From Neocallimastix lanati (nom. inval.) (lineage: Eukaryota; Neocallimastigomycota; Neocallimastigomycetes; Neocallimastigales; Neocallimastigaceae): a stretch of DNA of 59,842 bases. The stretch lies in assembly GCA_016946835.1 (NCBI GenBank), contig JACVTC010000284.1, positions 1-59,842 of the forward strand, written 5' to 3'. This document shows positions 43,742 to 55,154 of the stretch, one piece after another (within the stretch, counting starts at the first letter, position 1; each line of letters begins with the position of its first letter). The notes under the pieces are model-generated. The model did not search any database. It had not been told where the DNA came from and saw only the letters and a list, made by a program, of their open reading frames with translations. Made by a program: the position numbers and the translations under genes.

Positions 43742-46734
43742 TCAATAGGCGAAATTATAGATAAGTATTATGGTGACTTAACGGAAGCATTCAATGAAGA
43801 AATCGCTGAGACATTACCAGAGCACAGGCCTTATGATTGTAAAATAGAATTAGAGCCTGATGCACCACTTTATAAAGGAGCTATCTACCCAACGAGTCCT
43901 AAAGAAGAGAAAGCACTTAAAGAATATATTGATGAAAATTTAGCTAAGGGGTTTATAAGAAGGTCAGAATCTCCGGCGGGTTACCCTGTATTGTTCGTGC
44001 CGAAGAAATCAGGTGAGCTACGACTTTGCATGGATTATCGCAAACTGAACCAATGGACGAAACGCAACGCCTATCCGATCCCAAGAATTAGTGCAGTGTT
44101 CGAAGCTATGAAAGGAGCAGTTGTATTCTCCAAGTTCGACCTAAAATCTGCATATAACTTGGTACGAATTCGAGAAGGTGATGAGTACAAGACAGCCTTC
44201 AACACCAAGTTTGGACACTTTGAGCATTTGGTAATGCCTTTTGGGTTAACCAATGCACCAGCAGTGTTCCAAAGCTTCGTGAATGATGTCTTCAGCGAGG
44301 ATATCGGGAAGTACTGTCAAGTCTACCTAGATGACATCGTCGTATATTCCAAAACCTTGGAGGAACATGTAGAGCATGTTCCTACGATTTTAAAGAAGCT
44401 GATACAACATAAACTCGTAGCTAAGATGTCCAAATGTGAGCTACATAAGTTAAAGATCTCATTTTTAGGCCATGTGGTCAGCAAGGATGGTGTAGAGACT
44501 GACCCAGAAAAGATTAAGGCCGTGGAAGAATGGCCACAACCAGAAAATATCAAGCAGATGCAAAGCTTCTTAGGCTTTTGCAATTATTACAGGAATTTTA
44601 TTAAGAATTTCTCTGAAATAGCCAAACCGTTATTTAAAATGACCTCAAAGAAAGAAAAATTTGAATGGAGCGAAGAAGGATTGGCCGCGTTTCACAAATT
44701 AAAGGAAATGCTTACCTCTCCGCCAGTACTAGCTTATCCTGACCACGAGAAACAGTTCTTCGTTGAATGTGATGCTAGTTATTACGCGATAGGAGGTGTG
44801 CTGTCACAGAAAGGAGACGATGGTACCCTTCATCCTATATATTATTATTCTAAGACACTTAGTAAGGCTGAAGTAAACTATTCGATTACAGAGAAAGAAC
44901 TATTAGCCATTAAGACTGCTTTTACAGAATGGCGACACTTGCTTCAAGGTGCGAAGCATAAAATTATTGTTTATAGTGACCACAGAAATCTGTTGTTCGC
45001 TACCAAACCACAATTACTAACTCCTAGGCAAATTAGATGGCAAGAACTATTCGCCACATACTGGTTCGAAATAGTTTACAGACCTGGGAAGAAAAATGGT
45101 AAAGCTGACGCCCTCTCAAGAGTTGAAACCGAGAAAACTGAGGGTAAAGAATTTGATAAAGATAGTCTATTGAAACCCGATCAATTGGTAGGATTTGATG
45201 ACGTAGATGGAGAAGCTAGTTATCTAGCCTTAGCTACCAATTTCGTGGATGATATCAAGCAGGCCTACCGTCAGGACAAAATGGCCCAAGAGATTATGAA
45301 AGATCTAGCAGAAGATGCCAGAAATAATTATAACAAGAAGCATTGGCTAGAAGTAGATGGTCTTCTGGTTAGAAAGGAAAACCCTGAACAAATTTATGTG
45401 CCCACAACGTTCAGGAAAACAATTATTCAATTAAATCATGACTCGGAGTACGCAGGACACTTAGGAATTGATAAGACTTCGGACCTAGTATCTAGGAATT
45501 TCTACTGGCTGAAGATGAGGAAGGATATATCAGGCTACGTGAAAGCTTGTAGAACCTGCGCTACTAAGAAGGATGATCGCCATAAAGAATATGGTACTGC
45601 GGTAAGAGTTCCGGTCGCAGAATTACCCTGGCAAGAGGTACAATTGGACTTTATAACTGATCTGCCAGTGAAGAGTAGAGTAAGAACCAATAGTGGTTAT
45701 GTTTGGGAAACGAAAAGAGCAGGTTGTATCTTAGTATGCTGCGATAAATTAACCAAGATGATACACCTGATAGGATTCAAACATGTGCCCAAAGCTAACG
45801 AGACTGCTGATGCATTCCTGAAGGAGATTTACAGGTTGCATGGATTCCCTAAGGTGGTTACAACTGATAGAGGAGTTCAGTTCACCAGTCAGGTATGGAA
45901 GGAGCTACTAGAGTTCTTTGGGACCGAAGTAAACCATGCCACCACTAGTCACCACGAGACAGTAGGCCAAGTGGAAAGGAACAATGCCTACGTGGAGACT
46001 TATTTACGGTGCTTTGTGGGAACTTACGATGATGAAAGTTGGATGGACTACTTGTTTTTAGCAGAGTTCTGCTATAACAACGCAATCCACGCTTCTACCC
46101 AACAATCCCCTTTCCTCACCTTATATAACTACCAGGTACACAACTCCCCTAAGACAGCCGATTTAGTACATTCGTTAGGCGAAGCCAAAATGATCGATAG
46201 CTTTGCTCACAACTTGGGAAACCTAAAGCACATCCTAGAAATTGCCCAAACAAGATACCTGGATAATATGGATAGGACCCGTACAGATAATTACCCTAGG
46301 TACAAGTTGTTAGATAAAGTATGGCTAAAGAAACCTGAAAATTATGACGCGTTGCCATTTTACAAACTTGCAACAAGAAAATTCGGACCATTTAAGGTAG
46401 TTGGTGTCGACGAAGAAAAGAAGAATTATAGATTAGATATAAGTCTTCACCTTTCCCAAATATGTACCCAGTGTTCCATGTGAGTGAATTGGAACCTTTC
46501 TACAAATTACCTAAAACATTAGTGCCGGCTCCTGCAGGAAACCAAAAGATAATTCATATCCTTGGATCAAGGAAACACCAAGGACTTTACCAATATCTGG
46601 TTGCGTACCAGAATGATAAACAAGAGTGGGTCAACGCCGACGTGATCGACGATAATCCTCACTACGCAGAATTGCTGGAGGATTACCAAGATTTTAGCTA
46701 TAGCCAGTTCATCGCTAGCGTCGTCAACCATTAG
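43742..46734 (+). CDS. Pol of element 3 (RT, RNase H, integrase, chromodomain; one late frameshift)
   Basis: Open and in phase with gag from directly after the TAG. It encodes RT (LFVPKKSGELRLCMDYRKLN, then VYLDDIVVYS with the YLDD catalytic pair near 44322) and RNase H (ECDASYYAIGGVL...GKADALSRVE). Integrase follows, with HHCC finger (HDSEYAGHLG...CRTCATKK), Asp in QLDFITDLP, Asp in TDRGVQFTS and Glu in GQVERNNAY. The frame closes at 46483, but another phase carries on from about 46445 (MYPVFHVSELEPF) to 46734. That tail includes a chromodomain (HILGSRKHQGLYQYLVAY...WVNADVIDD), which in chromoviruses directs integration to marked chromatin. Apart from the gag-pol stop and two one-base frame changes, all catalytic residues are intact. 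Confidence 0.88.
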
Positions 46735-46758
46735 TAGCTTGCTCCTTGGGAGAGGCCT
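46735..46758 (+). other. Polypurine tract of element 3
   Basis: A GGGAGAGG purine stretch lies immediately before the 3' LTR start (TGTAAC at 46759), where plus-strand priming is expected. Confidence 0.6.
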
Positions 46759-47314
46759 TGTAACAGATACATGGTAACTTCAAGCCTATCCAATGATAGT
46801 TCTTTGGTTACGTAACGTATCTCTAAACAGCTAGCAATTTCGGCTAATCAAATAAAATCTTTTATTACTTTCGTACATTAAATTTTATTATTTTATAAAT
46901 AATTATATAGTTAAATATTTATTTAAATATATTTTATTTAGTGATTAGTAAACTAAGTTAAATTAAATTATTTACCAATCATAATATTATTGACATGTAT
47001 AAATAATAATTGAACTTGTAACTGTAACGCACTAGCGTTACTATTAACGTAAATTGTTACTATAAATATTAATATTAATAAATAAAATTATAATTATTAA
47101 ATAAAAAATATTACTCAGTGTAAGCCCAGTAACTGATAACAAATAGAGTTATAAAGTACTGCGCTATACTCTCGTGTAAAAGAAATAATAATTATAGAAT
47201 TAATTAATTTAGTGTTTATTATTAACAACTCGAATAGAGAGGTGTTAAGTTATCTTAGCCTTTAGATTTAGTTATTATTCGTTATTTTAGTTAATAATAA
47301 ACTTACCTTTTACA
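46759..47314 (+). mobile_element. 3' LTR of element 3
   Basis: A 556-bp direct repeat of 39723-40278 with one difference seen by eye. Its terminal ACA, with the following GT, forms the ACAGT pentamer into which the next element is inserted. Confidence 0.92.
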
Positions 47315-47316
47315 GT

Positions 47317-48103
47317 TGGTATGGTTCATATAATTTTAGGAATATAATAATAATTAACACAAATAATAAAATTACAATAAAAAAAATAATTTGTTTTAAA
47401 ATCAATATTTATTTATTTAAATTTATAAAAGAAAAATAATAATATAATTATTTTTTTAATAAAAAGAAAGTTATTGATTATATTTTATTTCACTAAAATT
47501 ACATGTATTTATATTTTTTTATCAAATTAAAATTTGTAAAGCCTAACTATTTTTTTAATAAACTAATTACTAATTATTTTTATAAATAAAACATTTAAAT
47601 TGAAATTGAATTATTATTTTAGTTAATAATATTATTGTTATAAATAGTAGTTATATTTTATTGAATTATTAATTATTTAATAATAGTTTAATACTAATAT
47701 ATATAAAATAAAAATAAAGAGATTATACAGAATATTTTATTGTGGTTTAGTTAAATTTAGTAATTAAAAATAAATTTAAATTGATAACGAAAATTTTAAT
47801 AACTAATTAAATAGATTTGATTATTTTCAATATAACATAATACAAAAGAAATATAATATTAATATATTAAGTGGGCAAGGACAATATTCTTGGCTAAAGA
47901 TTTTTAATACATTATAATGGAATCGGATCGATAATTCAAAAAGGAATTATAAGTTAATTAGTGATTTATTAACTTAAGATTTCTATTTAGTAATATTTGA
48001 AGAATATTGGAAAGTTCCAATTATATAGAATAGAATAATCTATAAGGTTAGAATAATTTATATTATTCTAGCACAATTAGTATTATTTGTTCATTCTGTA
48101 TTA
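47317..48103 (-). mobile_element. 3' LTR of element 4a
   Basis: 787 bp, AT-rich, matching 53540-54329 and 55155-55941. It follows the G-rich tract GCGGGGGCATC on the minus strand (about 48105-48115), a likely polypurine tract. Confidence 0.9.
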
Positions 48104-48126
48104 AGATGCCCCCGCTAAGACTCAAG

Positions 48127-51100
48127 CTAGGTAGAAGCTGAGTTAAACTTGACAATATTTTTCAAATGAACATTACGATTCATTTGTATATTAGTAGCAG
48201 GATCAGCTAAAGTGACTGTATTGAATTGTTTCTTTACCACTTTCATAGGTCCAACAAAGTAAGGTTCTAATTTAGTTCGATTAAAATTTCTTACTAGTAC
48301 TAAATCACCTGGTTTTATTCTTTTAGCTTGATTCTTACTGGTCTTTTCTTCTCTCCTAGTAGCCCAATATTTCGAAGCATTTTTGATATTAGATGCGGCC
48401 TCCATTACCCATTGGTAGTGTGATACAAATTTTTCCAGTAGAATTTCGTCAGAAGACTTATTTATACCCTTAGTTGGTCTGGCAGCAATGTCAAAAGGTT
48501 GTTGGTCCTCCCTTCCATAAACTAATTCAAAACTTGAATGGTTGGTGATTGAGTTTTTAGTAGTTCTTAAAGCCCAAAGTGCAGATGGTAAAATTTCATC
48601 CCATTCTTTGTGTTGTTGTCCTAGTAATCGTAATAATTTTCCAATTTCTTTATTACGATTCTCAACTAAACCATTGCTTTCAGGATGATATGGAGTGATA
48701 AATTTAACATATACATCATATAAATCAAGGAAGATTTTTGTCATATCTGATGTAAATTGTGTTCCATTATCAGTAGTGATAATTTGAGGTACACCGTGTC
48801 GAGCAAATACATTAATTAAAAATTTTATCACATCCTGAGAAGTAACATTTTCAGTGGGCTCTGCCTCAACCCATTTAGTAAAATAATCAACCACAACGAT
48901 TATATATTGATTATTATTTCTGGTTTTACTTAGAGGTCTTATAATGTCCAATCCTAAGTGTATAAATGGTCCTTCCACTTCAGTTGGTTTATCTTCTGTT
49001 GGTTCAGGGTATGGTTGAGATTTATTTAATTGACATTTTTCACATTTACCTATAATTCGCTTAATGTCATTAACCATATTGTTCCAATAGTAGCTCTTTT
49101 TCAAACGTTGATATGTCTTGTAATAGCCTTCGTGTCCTATACTGTGTGCTTGAAAAATTAATTGAAGTTTTTCTTTTGTATCTGTAACTAATTTTCTATA
49201 ATTATTGCCATCAACAAAGTAGTCCACACCATCAATTGTCGTAAATTTTTCTTCAATAAATTCCTTAATGGTTCTTGAAAGCAGGTTTTCATCTTGTTCC
49301 TTGAATATTTGTGTTGTTAAGACAACTTTTTCTTTTTCATTTTTCATTCTTGATAAATCATCTGCGACAACATTATTCTTTCAAGTTTCATATCGTAAAT
49401 CAATTCCTAACATACTGACAGTCAAACACCATCTAGTATGACGAGAATTTTGTGGTTCCTTCCTTTTAAGTAATCCAATTAATGGTCTATGATCTGTATA
49501 TACTATAGTTTGCTTAGGATTTCCCATAATATAAGATTTTAATTTATTAATACAGTAAATTAGAACAGCACCTTCTAGATCCGTAATTCCATAATTCTTT
49601 TCCGATTTAGATAAACTTCTACTAATATAATGAACCGGATGCTCCTTTCCAGTTTCATCATCCTTTTGTAAAAGCACACCGCCTATTCCATCATAGGAAG
49701 CATCTGTTCTTATAATAAATTCTCTATCGAATCTAGGAAATCTTAATATTGTGGCATTGATTAATCTTTCCTTAAGAATTTTAAAACTTTCTTCTTGTTC
49801 CTTTTTCCATTCAAACTTAACACCTTTTCTTAATAGAGTGCATAGAGGTGCAGTAACTTTTGCAAAGTCCTTAATGAAATTTCTATAATATCCAATGGCT
49901 CCTAAAAATGATCGAAGTTCATGAATGTTAGAGGGAGCCTTCCATTCTCTAATAGCTTTAACTTTGTTTTCCAATGGACTTAAACCTTCTGAGGATACTT
50001 TATATCCAAGTACTTCTACTTCAGTTTGCATGAAAGAACATTTTTCAATATTGATTTTTAACTTATGTTCCTTGAATATTTCTAAGACTTGTTTAAGATG
50101 TTCTAGGTGTTCTTCTTCAGTTCTTGAGTAGATTAAAATATCATCGATAAAGTTATAGACGCATTTTCCTATTAAGGGAAATAGTATACGGTTCATTTCT
50201 CTTTGGAATGTAGCTGGAGCACCTGTTAAACCGAAGGGCATTACCTTGAATTGGTAGTTTCCGAACTTAGTTGTAAAGGTAGTGATTTCAACACTATCAT
50301 CATCCATTAATATTTGATGATATCCGGAATAAAGATCTAATGTTGAGAAGATTTTTGCTCCATCTAAGCTATCAAAAATTTCCTCAATATTTGGTAAAGA
50401 ATAAGAATCCTTCTTAGTTGCTTCATTTACTTTCCTATAGTCAATACACAGGCGCCATTTACCGTTCTTTTTAGGCACAAGTACTACTGGTGATGACCAT
50501 TCTGAACATGAAGGTTCAATTAATAGTTTATATATGAGTTTGGTTAATTCTTCTTTTAAGATATCTGTTTTTAATTTACTAAGTCGATAAAATTTTTGTT
50601 TAATAGGTTTAACTCCTTCCTTAAGAATAATTTTGTGTGGTGATAAATCTGAAGGTGTTAATTCTTCAGAAGAAGTTGCAATTATATCAATATATTCTTC
50701 AAGTAATTTAGTAATAGCTTCTCTATAATTTGAATTAATTGTACTTTGAAAAACTGTGTCATATATATATTTTATGGGTGGTAATCCTTCAATCGTTTTC
50801 AATTGTTGCTTAGCTTCTTGGTGATTCAATGCTTTGATTACACATAATAATTTTTCTTCGTCATCATATTCATTATTAATAGGTGCGATTTCTTCAATTA
50901 AATCTTGATCATTAAATCGACAAAGACTATATCTAATTGGATGTATAAATAACTGGTTATCAATTTGAGTTTTGAGGTTGATTAATATATCATAGAATGG
51001 ATCCTCCTTGTCTATAATTCTACACGTAACAAGTAATTCTAGTTCATTAATTTTTACGGGAACTTTGATTAACACATCTTCTGAGTAATCATCATTCATC

Positions 51101-52128
51101 GTTGCTAAACGTATTCGTCCTGCACTAACTCCTATAGGTTCATACTGATAAGGTAATTTATCTAAAAATTGCTTTGTGATAATATTTAAGTTACTACATG
51201 AATCTATTAAAGCCTTACCACGAACTCCATCTACTATTACATCAACCATAGCAATATCATCTTCTTGTGGTTCATGATGTTTACTTTTATATGTATGATC
51301 TATATTGTTCGTTATTATTGTAGTAGCACACATATTATCCACTGCACCTGAAATTTTAGTATTATTCTTTTCTAATTTAAGTCCTTGTGATACTTGAGAC
51401 CGTATCTTTGGAGCAACGTCCAATAATTGTCCAAATGTAATATTGCAATTACTGGAGTTTAAATCTTTGATCACGTCATAACTATCGCAATCAGTTTGCA
51501 TTTGTATTCTTTTTGGAATTCTAGTTGGCATAATTTCAGTTGATTTTTCTGATGATTTTTCTTGAATTAATTTATTTAAAGTTTGTTTAGAATTATTTCC
51601 TTCCTGAGAAGTTTCATCATTAATAATATTAACATTACTATTTTTATTATTTTCCACAGAAGTACTAGTACTAGCTCTTTCCTTATCTCTTAGCTCTTTC
51701 TCAATCCTCTTTTCTTTCTCTATTCTGGGTTGAGCCATAATCGAAGGATGTAATTGAGTTGTTGGCTTTTTGACTGGTCGCGATGTTCCCCTTAATTGAT
51801 TTTCTTTTTGTTTTCGTAAACCTGGAGTAACTATTGGCTTAGGATCATCTCTTAGACTACGGTGAACCCTCTTTCCTCTTTGGTCACTAGTCTCTTCATC
51901 TTTAGGATTTGCCTTTCTCTTTATAACGTTTACTAAGTAATCCAATTCTTTGGAACCATCCGACTCATCATCAAAATCTTCGTAATAATCCGTAGTAGTA
52001 CCTTCTTGGAAATCAGCAATTTCTTCATAATCATCATCTTCTTTTAAGTCAACTGTTTTGGGACGATGGCAGACTGAAGCAATTTTTTTGACGATGGGAG
52101 TGCTTCTACTCCCTTTTAGTGGTTTAAA
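48127..52128 (-). pseudogene. Pol of element 4a (protease, RT, RNase H, integrase) with one TGA
   Basis: Reads from the frameshift heptamer at 52128-52122 without a stop to 49383, where TGA (49383-49381) interrupts, and then in the same phase to 48127. The sister copy at 55965-59842 has GGA at that codon, so this is a true point nonsense between RNase H and integrase. A nearby change also alters the conserved ADALSR to ADDLSR. Domains: acidic linker; protease-like segment with DSCSNLN (about 51200); RT with NFIDDILIYS (about 50140); RNase H (RTDASYDGIGGVLLQ); integrase HHCC (HSIGHEG...CEKCQ), Asp in LGLDII, Asp in TTDNGTQFTS and Glu in NGLVENRN. The protein would be severed before its integrase. 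Confidence 0.88.
52076..52128 (-). promoter_or_regulatory. Programmed -1 frameshift signal: TTTAAAC plus H-type pseudoknot
   Basis: On the minus strand, slippery heptamer T-TTA-AAC (52128-52122) is in the gag frame. Spacer CACTAAAA (8 nt) contains the gag stop. Stem 1 is GGGAGT/ACTCCC (52113-52108 with 52101-52096). Its loop GAAGC (52106-52102) is complementary to GCTTC (52080-52076), giving stem 2, with a one-base first loop and an A-rich 15-base second loop. The -1 frame after the heptamer is exactly the open pol frame. This is the classical retroviral layout. Function is inferred from sequence. Confidence 0.85.
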
Positions 52129-53033
52129 TAATTTTCATAAAACTTCTTGCGGTTATTTTCCAATATAGAATTTAATTTAGGACAGTTTCGTTTGGTATGT
52201 CCTTCATTGCTACAAAACCAGCAAGTACTAATTTTCATTTCTTTCATCTTGTTAGTGAGATTTTCTATAGATACATTTTTGTGGGTTTTTGGTTTGTTAA
52301 AATCATTTGAAATGTTCTTATTAAAATTACTTTTAGAGTTAAGGAGATTGTAATGAGTCTTATCTTAATATTCAGTACTATTTTTAATAGATAAACGATC
52401 AACTTTTTCAGCTATAGCGAACGCTTTGGTAATAGAAATATGGTCTTTAAGCATAACCTTTCTCCATGCGTCAGGATTATTGGTTAAGGAATCTGCATAA
52501 TCTAAAACACTAATTTTTCTTCTTCTCTTTTTATCCAATTTATGGTACAAAGATCTATAACGGACATTAAAATCTTTAACTTTCTCGTTCTTCTTTATTT
52601 TCATGGAACGCAATTCTCGTAACAAATTTATTTGATCTTCTTTAAGTCCATAAAAAGTCTTCAGATGATTTATGATTTCATCAAGGCTTGGGTAGGTGCT
52701 AGTAGATTCACTTTCTTCATCATCTTCTCCTTCACTATCGCTATCGAAATCAGAATCTTCATCTTCAGTAAGGTCATTTCCATTTTCTAGTTCTTGGATA
52801 ATTTCTCTTGGTTCTCCAGAAGCCGTTAATATACAAGCAGTAAAAATAGTTTCAGGATCCTTGATATGTTGGTATTTTATCCATGCCTTTAACTCGTTTG
52901 CCCAGGAATTGATGTCTAGGTTTTGTTTAGTAAGCTTTTCAAAATCTTTTAATTCTTTCTTTAATTCTCTGAAGCTAAGCTTACTTTCTGGAGTACTCTC
53001 TGTTGGAGTACTGGAAGTACTGGATGTTCTCAT
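52116..53033 (-). pseudogene. Gag of element 4a with one in-frame TAA
   Basis: Starts MRTSSTSSTPTES at 53033. A Gag core (WANELKAWIKYQHIKDPETIF, then RSMKIKKNEKVKDFNVRYRSL) contains an acidic Asp/Glu/Ser stretch. An in-frame TAA lies at 52367-52365, and the same frame then runs on to a CCHC knuckle (CWFCSNEGHTKRNC, about 52190-52230) and the natural stop TAA at 52118-52116. The frame ends right at the frameshift heptamer. The premature stop removes the zinc knuckle. Confidence 0.8.
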
Positions 53034-53539
53034 AAAATAAAATTTATTGTATCTATAGAATGCTAAACCTCGTAATGTATAAATTGTTATAAAAAAGTAA
53101 AAATAAAAAAAAAATTAAAAAAAATAAATCTTTTAACTAATAAAATTATTAATTATTTATTATTATTAATCATTTATTAAATTATAATAATCGTGCAATC
53201 TGATAGTACACACTGTCTGACGTGCAGCTTACCTCTTGAAAGGTGTCATGCCACGCGTGTGCCACGGTTACTATTTTCAATATAAAAAATAGCAGTCCAG
53301 AGCCTACTAGCCCAATTACTATGTAGGATAAACTTAACCCGGAAATCTATGCACGAATATTAGTTTAATTTAATATTAATTAATATTTTTAACAATTAAT
53401 AATAATTAGTTAAAAATATAAAAATTGTTTTTTAAAAAAATTATTTGTTTTATTAGAAAAATTATTTATTAATATTATAATTTTATCCCTAATGTATTAA
53501 TTTATTATTATATTCCCCGATATCTCCACCAATTTTTCA
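53034..53539 (-). other. Leader and primer-binding site of element 4a
   Basis: Between gag and the 5' LTR. TGGTGGAGATATCGGGG at 53531-53515 (minus strand), eight bases from the LTR end, has the form of a tRNA primer-binding site (complement ends CCACCA). The region 53190-53330 is markedly less AT-rich than its surroundings and may be a structured packaging or leader region. Confidence 0.6.
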
Positions 53540-54329
53540 TGGCATGGTTCATATAATTTTAGGAATATAATAATAATTAACACAAATAATAAAATTACAA
53601 TAAAAAAAATAATTTGTTTTAAAATCAATATTTATTTATTTAAATTTATAAAAGAAAAAAAATAATAATATAATTATTTATTTAATAAAAAGAAAGTTAT
53701 TGATTATATTTTATTTCACTAAAATTACATGTATTTATATTTTTTTATCAAATTAAAATTTGTAAAGCCTAACTATTTTTTTAATAAACTAATTACTAAT
53801 TATTTTTATAAATAAAACATTTAAATTGAAATTGAATTATTATTTTAGTTAATAATATTATTGTTATGAATAGTAGTTATATATTATTGAATTATTAATT
53901 ATTTAATAATAGTTTAATACTAATATATATAAAATAAAAATAAAGAGATTATACAGAATATTTTATTGTGGTTTAGTTAAATTTAGTAATTAAAAATAAA
54001 TTTAAATTGATAACGAAAATTTTAATAACTAATTAAATAGATTTGATTATTTTCAATATAACATAATACAAAAGAAATATAATATTAATATATTAAGTGG
54101 GCAAGGACAATATTCTTGGCTAAAGATTTTTAATACATTATAATGGAATCGGATCGATAATTCAAAAAGGAATTATAAGTTAATCAGTGATTTATTAAAT
54201 TAAGATTTCTATTTAGTAATATTTGAATAATATTGGAAAGTTCCAATTATATAGAATAGAATAATCTATAAGGTTAGAATAATTTATATTATTCTAGCAC
54301 AATTAGTATTATTTGTTCATTCTGTATTA
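53540..54329 (-). mobile_element. 5' LTR of element 4a
   Basis: 790 bp, differing from the 47317-48103 copy by about seven substitutions and a 3-base indel by eye, more than that copy differs from 55155-55941. Confidence 0.9.
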
Positions 54330-54334
54330 ACAGT

Positions 54335-55149
54335 GGTACAGAACTGAAGAATTTTTATCATAAAATAATATATTCTAATAATTAAAGAAAATTTTAAATT
54401 CTATTCTATTATTCTAATCTATTATTCTAATTTAAAAATCTAAATACTAAACAATTTAAACTAAAATAAATTATTCAAAATTAATATAACCTAATATAAA
54501 TAATTTAACTAACAACTATAATTATTAAAACTATTAACCAAACACTAAAAACCTTTAAACACTTAATACAAAACTTAAATTATTTTTAATTCTAACTTTA
54601 TTTAAAATAAACTATTTTATTTTTATTATTTAATCTATTCTAACTTTATTATTTAAACTATACTAATTTATTATTTAAACTATTTAAATTTAATTATTTA
54701 AACTAATTTTATTTTAATTTAACTATCTAAATTTATCATTTAAACTCGAAAATATCAAAAGAATAATATAATAATAAAGTTGTAAGTAAAAGAGAGAGAA
54801 CTAAAGTATTGTACTACTTTGTTCTTTTTATACATTTAGAATAGTTATTTGATTGGATTAGAATAAAAATTTAATAATAAAAATTTAATAATAAAAATTT
54901 AATAATAAAAATTTAATAATAAAAATTTAATAATAAAAATTTAATAATAAAATATAATAAACTATTAAAATATTATTAAGTATTACAATATTAAATAAAA
55001 ATAATAATTAATACATTTTCTAATTTATTATAACTAAATTTATAATTATTTTAATATTTTAATATTTATTATTTAATTCCACTAATATTAATAATTTTTA
55101 ATCTTTAATATTTATATATAATTTTAATTATTTTATTTGTTCCGTAACA
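54335..55149 (-). mobile_element. Apparent solo LTR of another family
   Basis: On the minus strand it starts TGTTACGGAACA and has a TATA-like box (TATAAAAAGAAC, about 54820-54832) followed by a CT-rich initiator-like stretch. It ends CTGTACC(A). ACAGT flanks both sides (54330-54334 and 55150-55154). No internal coding remains, fitting LTR-LTR recombination. The LTR identity is inferred, since no second copy is in the window. Confidence 0.55.
54862..54945. repeat. 14-bp tandem repeat, six units
   Basis: Six identical copies of AATAAAAATTTAAT within the apparent solo LTR, just upstream of its TATA-like box in the LTR's own direction. Confidence 0.95.
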
Positions 55150-55154
55150 ACAGT

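Larger units (their letters stand above)
39723..47314 (+). mobile_element. Young Ty3/Gypsy chromovirus, element 3 (near full length)
   Basis: Bounded by two 556-bp LTRs that differ at one base that I can see (40224 T, 47260 C), so the insertion is recent. It contains gag-protease, pol and a C-terminal chromodomain. The left flank is GTTGA (39718-39722). The right flank begins GT and is then interrupted by the next insertion. Its coding regions are visibly richer in G and C than everything around them. Confidence 0.92.
47317..54329 (-). mobile_element. Ty3/Gypsy element 4a, minus strand, gag/pol by -1 frameshift
   Basis: Direct LTRs at 47317-48103 and 53540-54329 enclose pol and gag on the minus strand. 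Both flanks are ACAGT (47312-47316 and 54330-54334), a perfect 5-bp target duplication. LTR ends are TA...CA on the minus strand rather than TG...CA. It carries nonsense codons in gag and pol. Confidence 0.9.
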
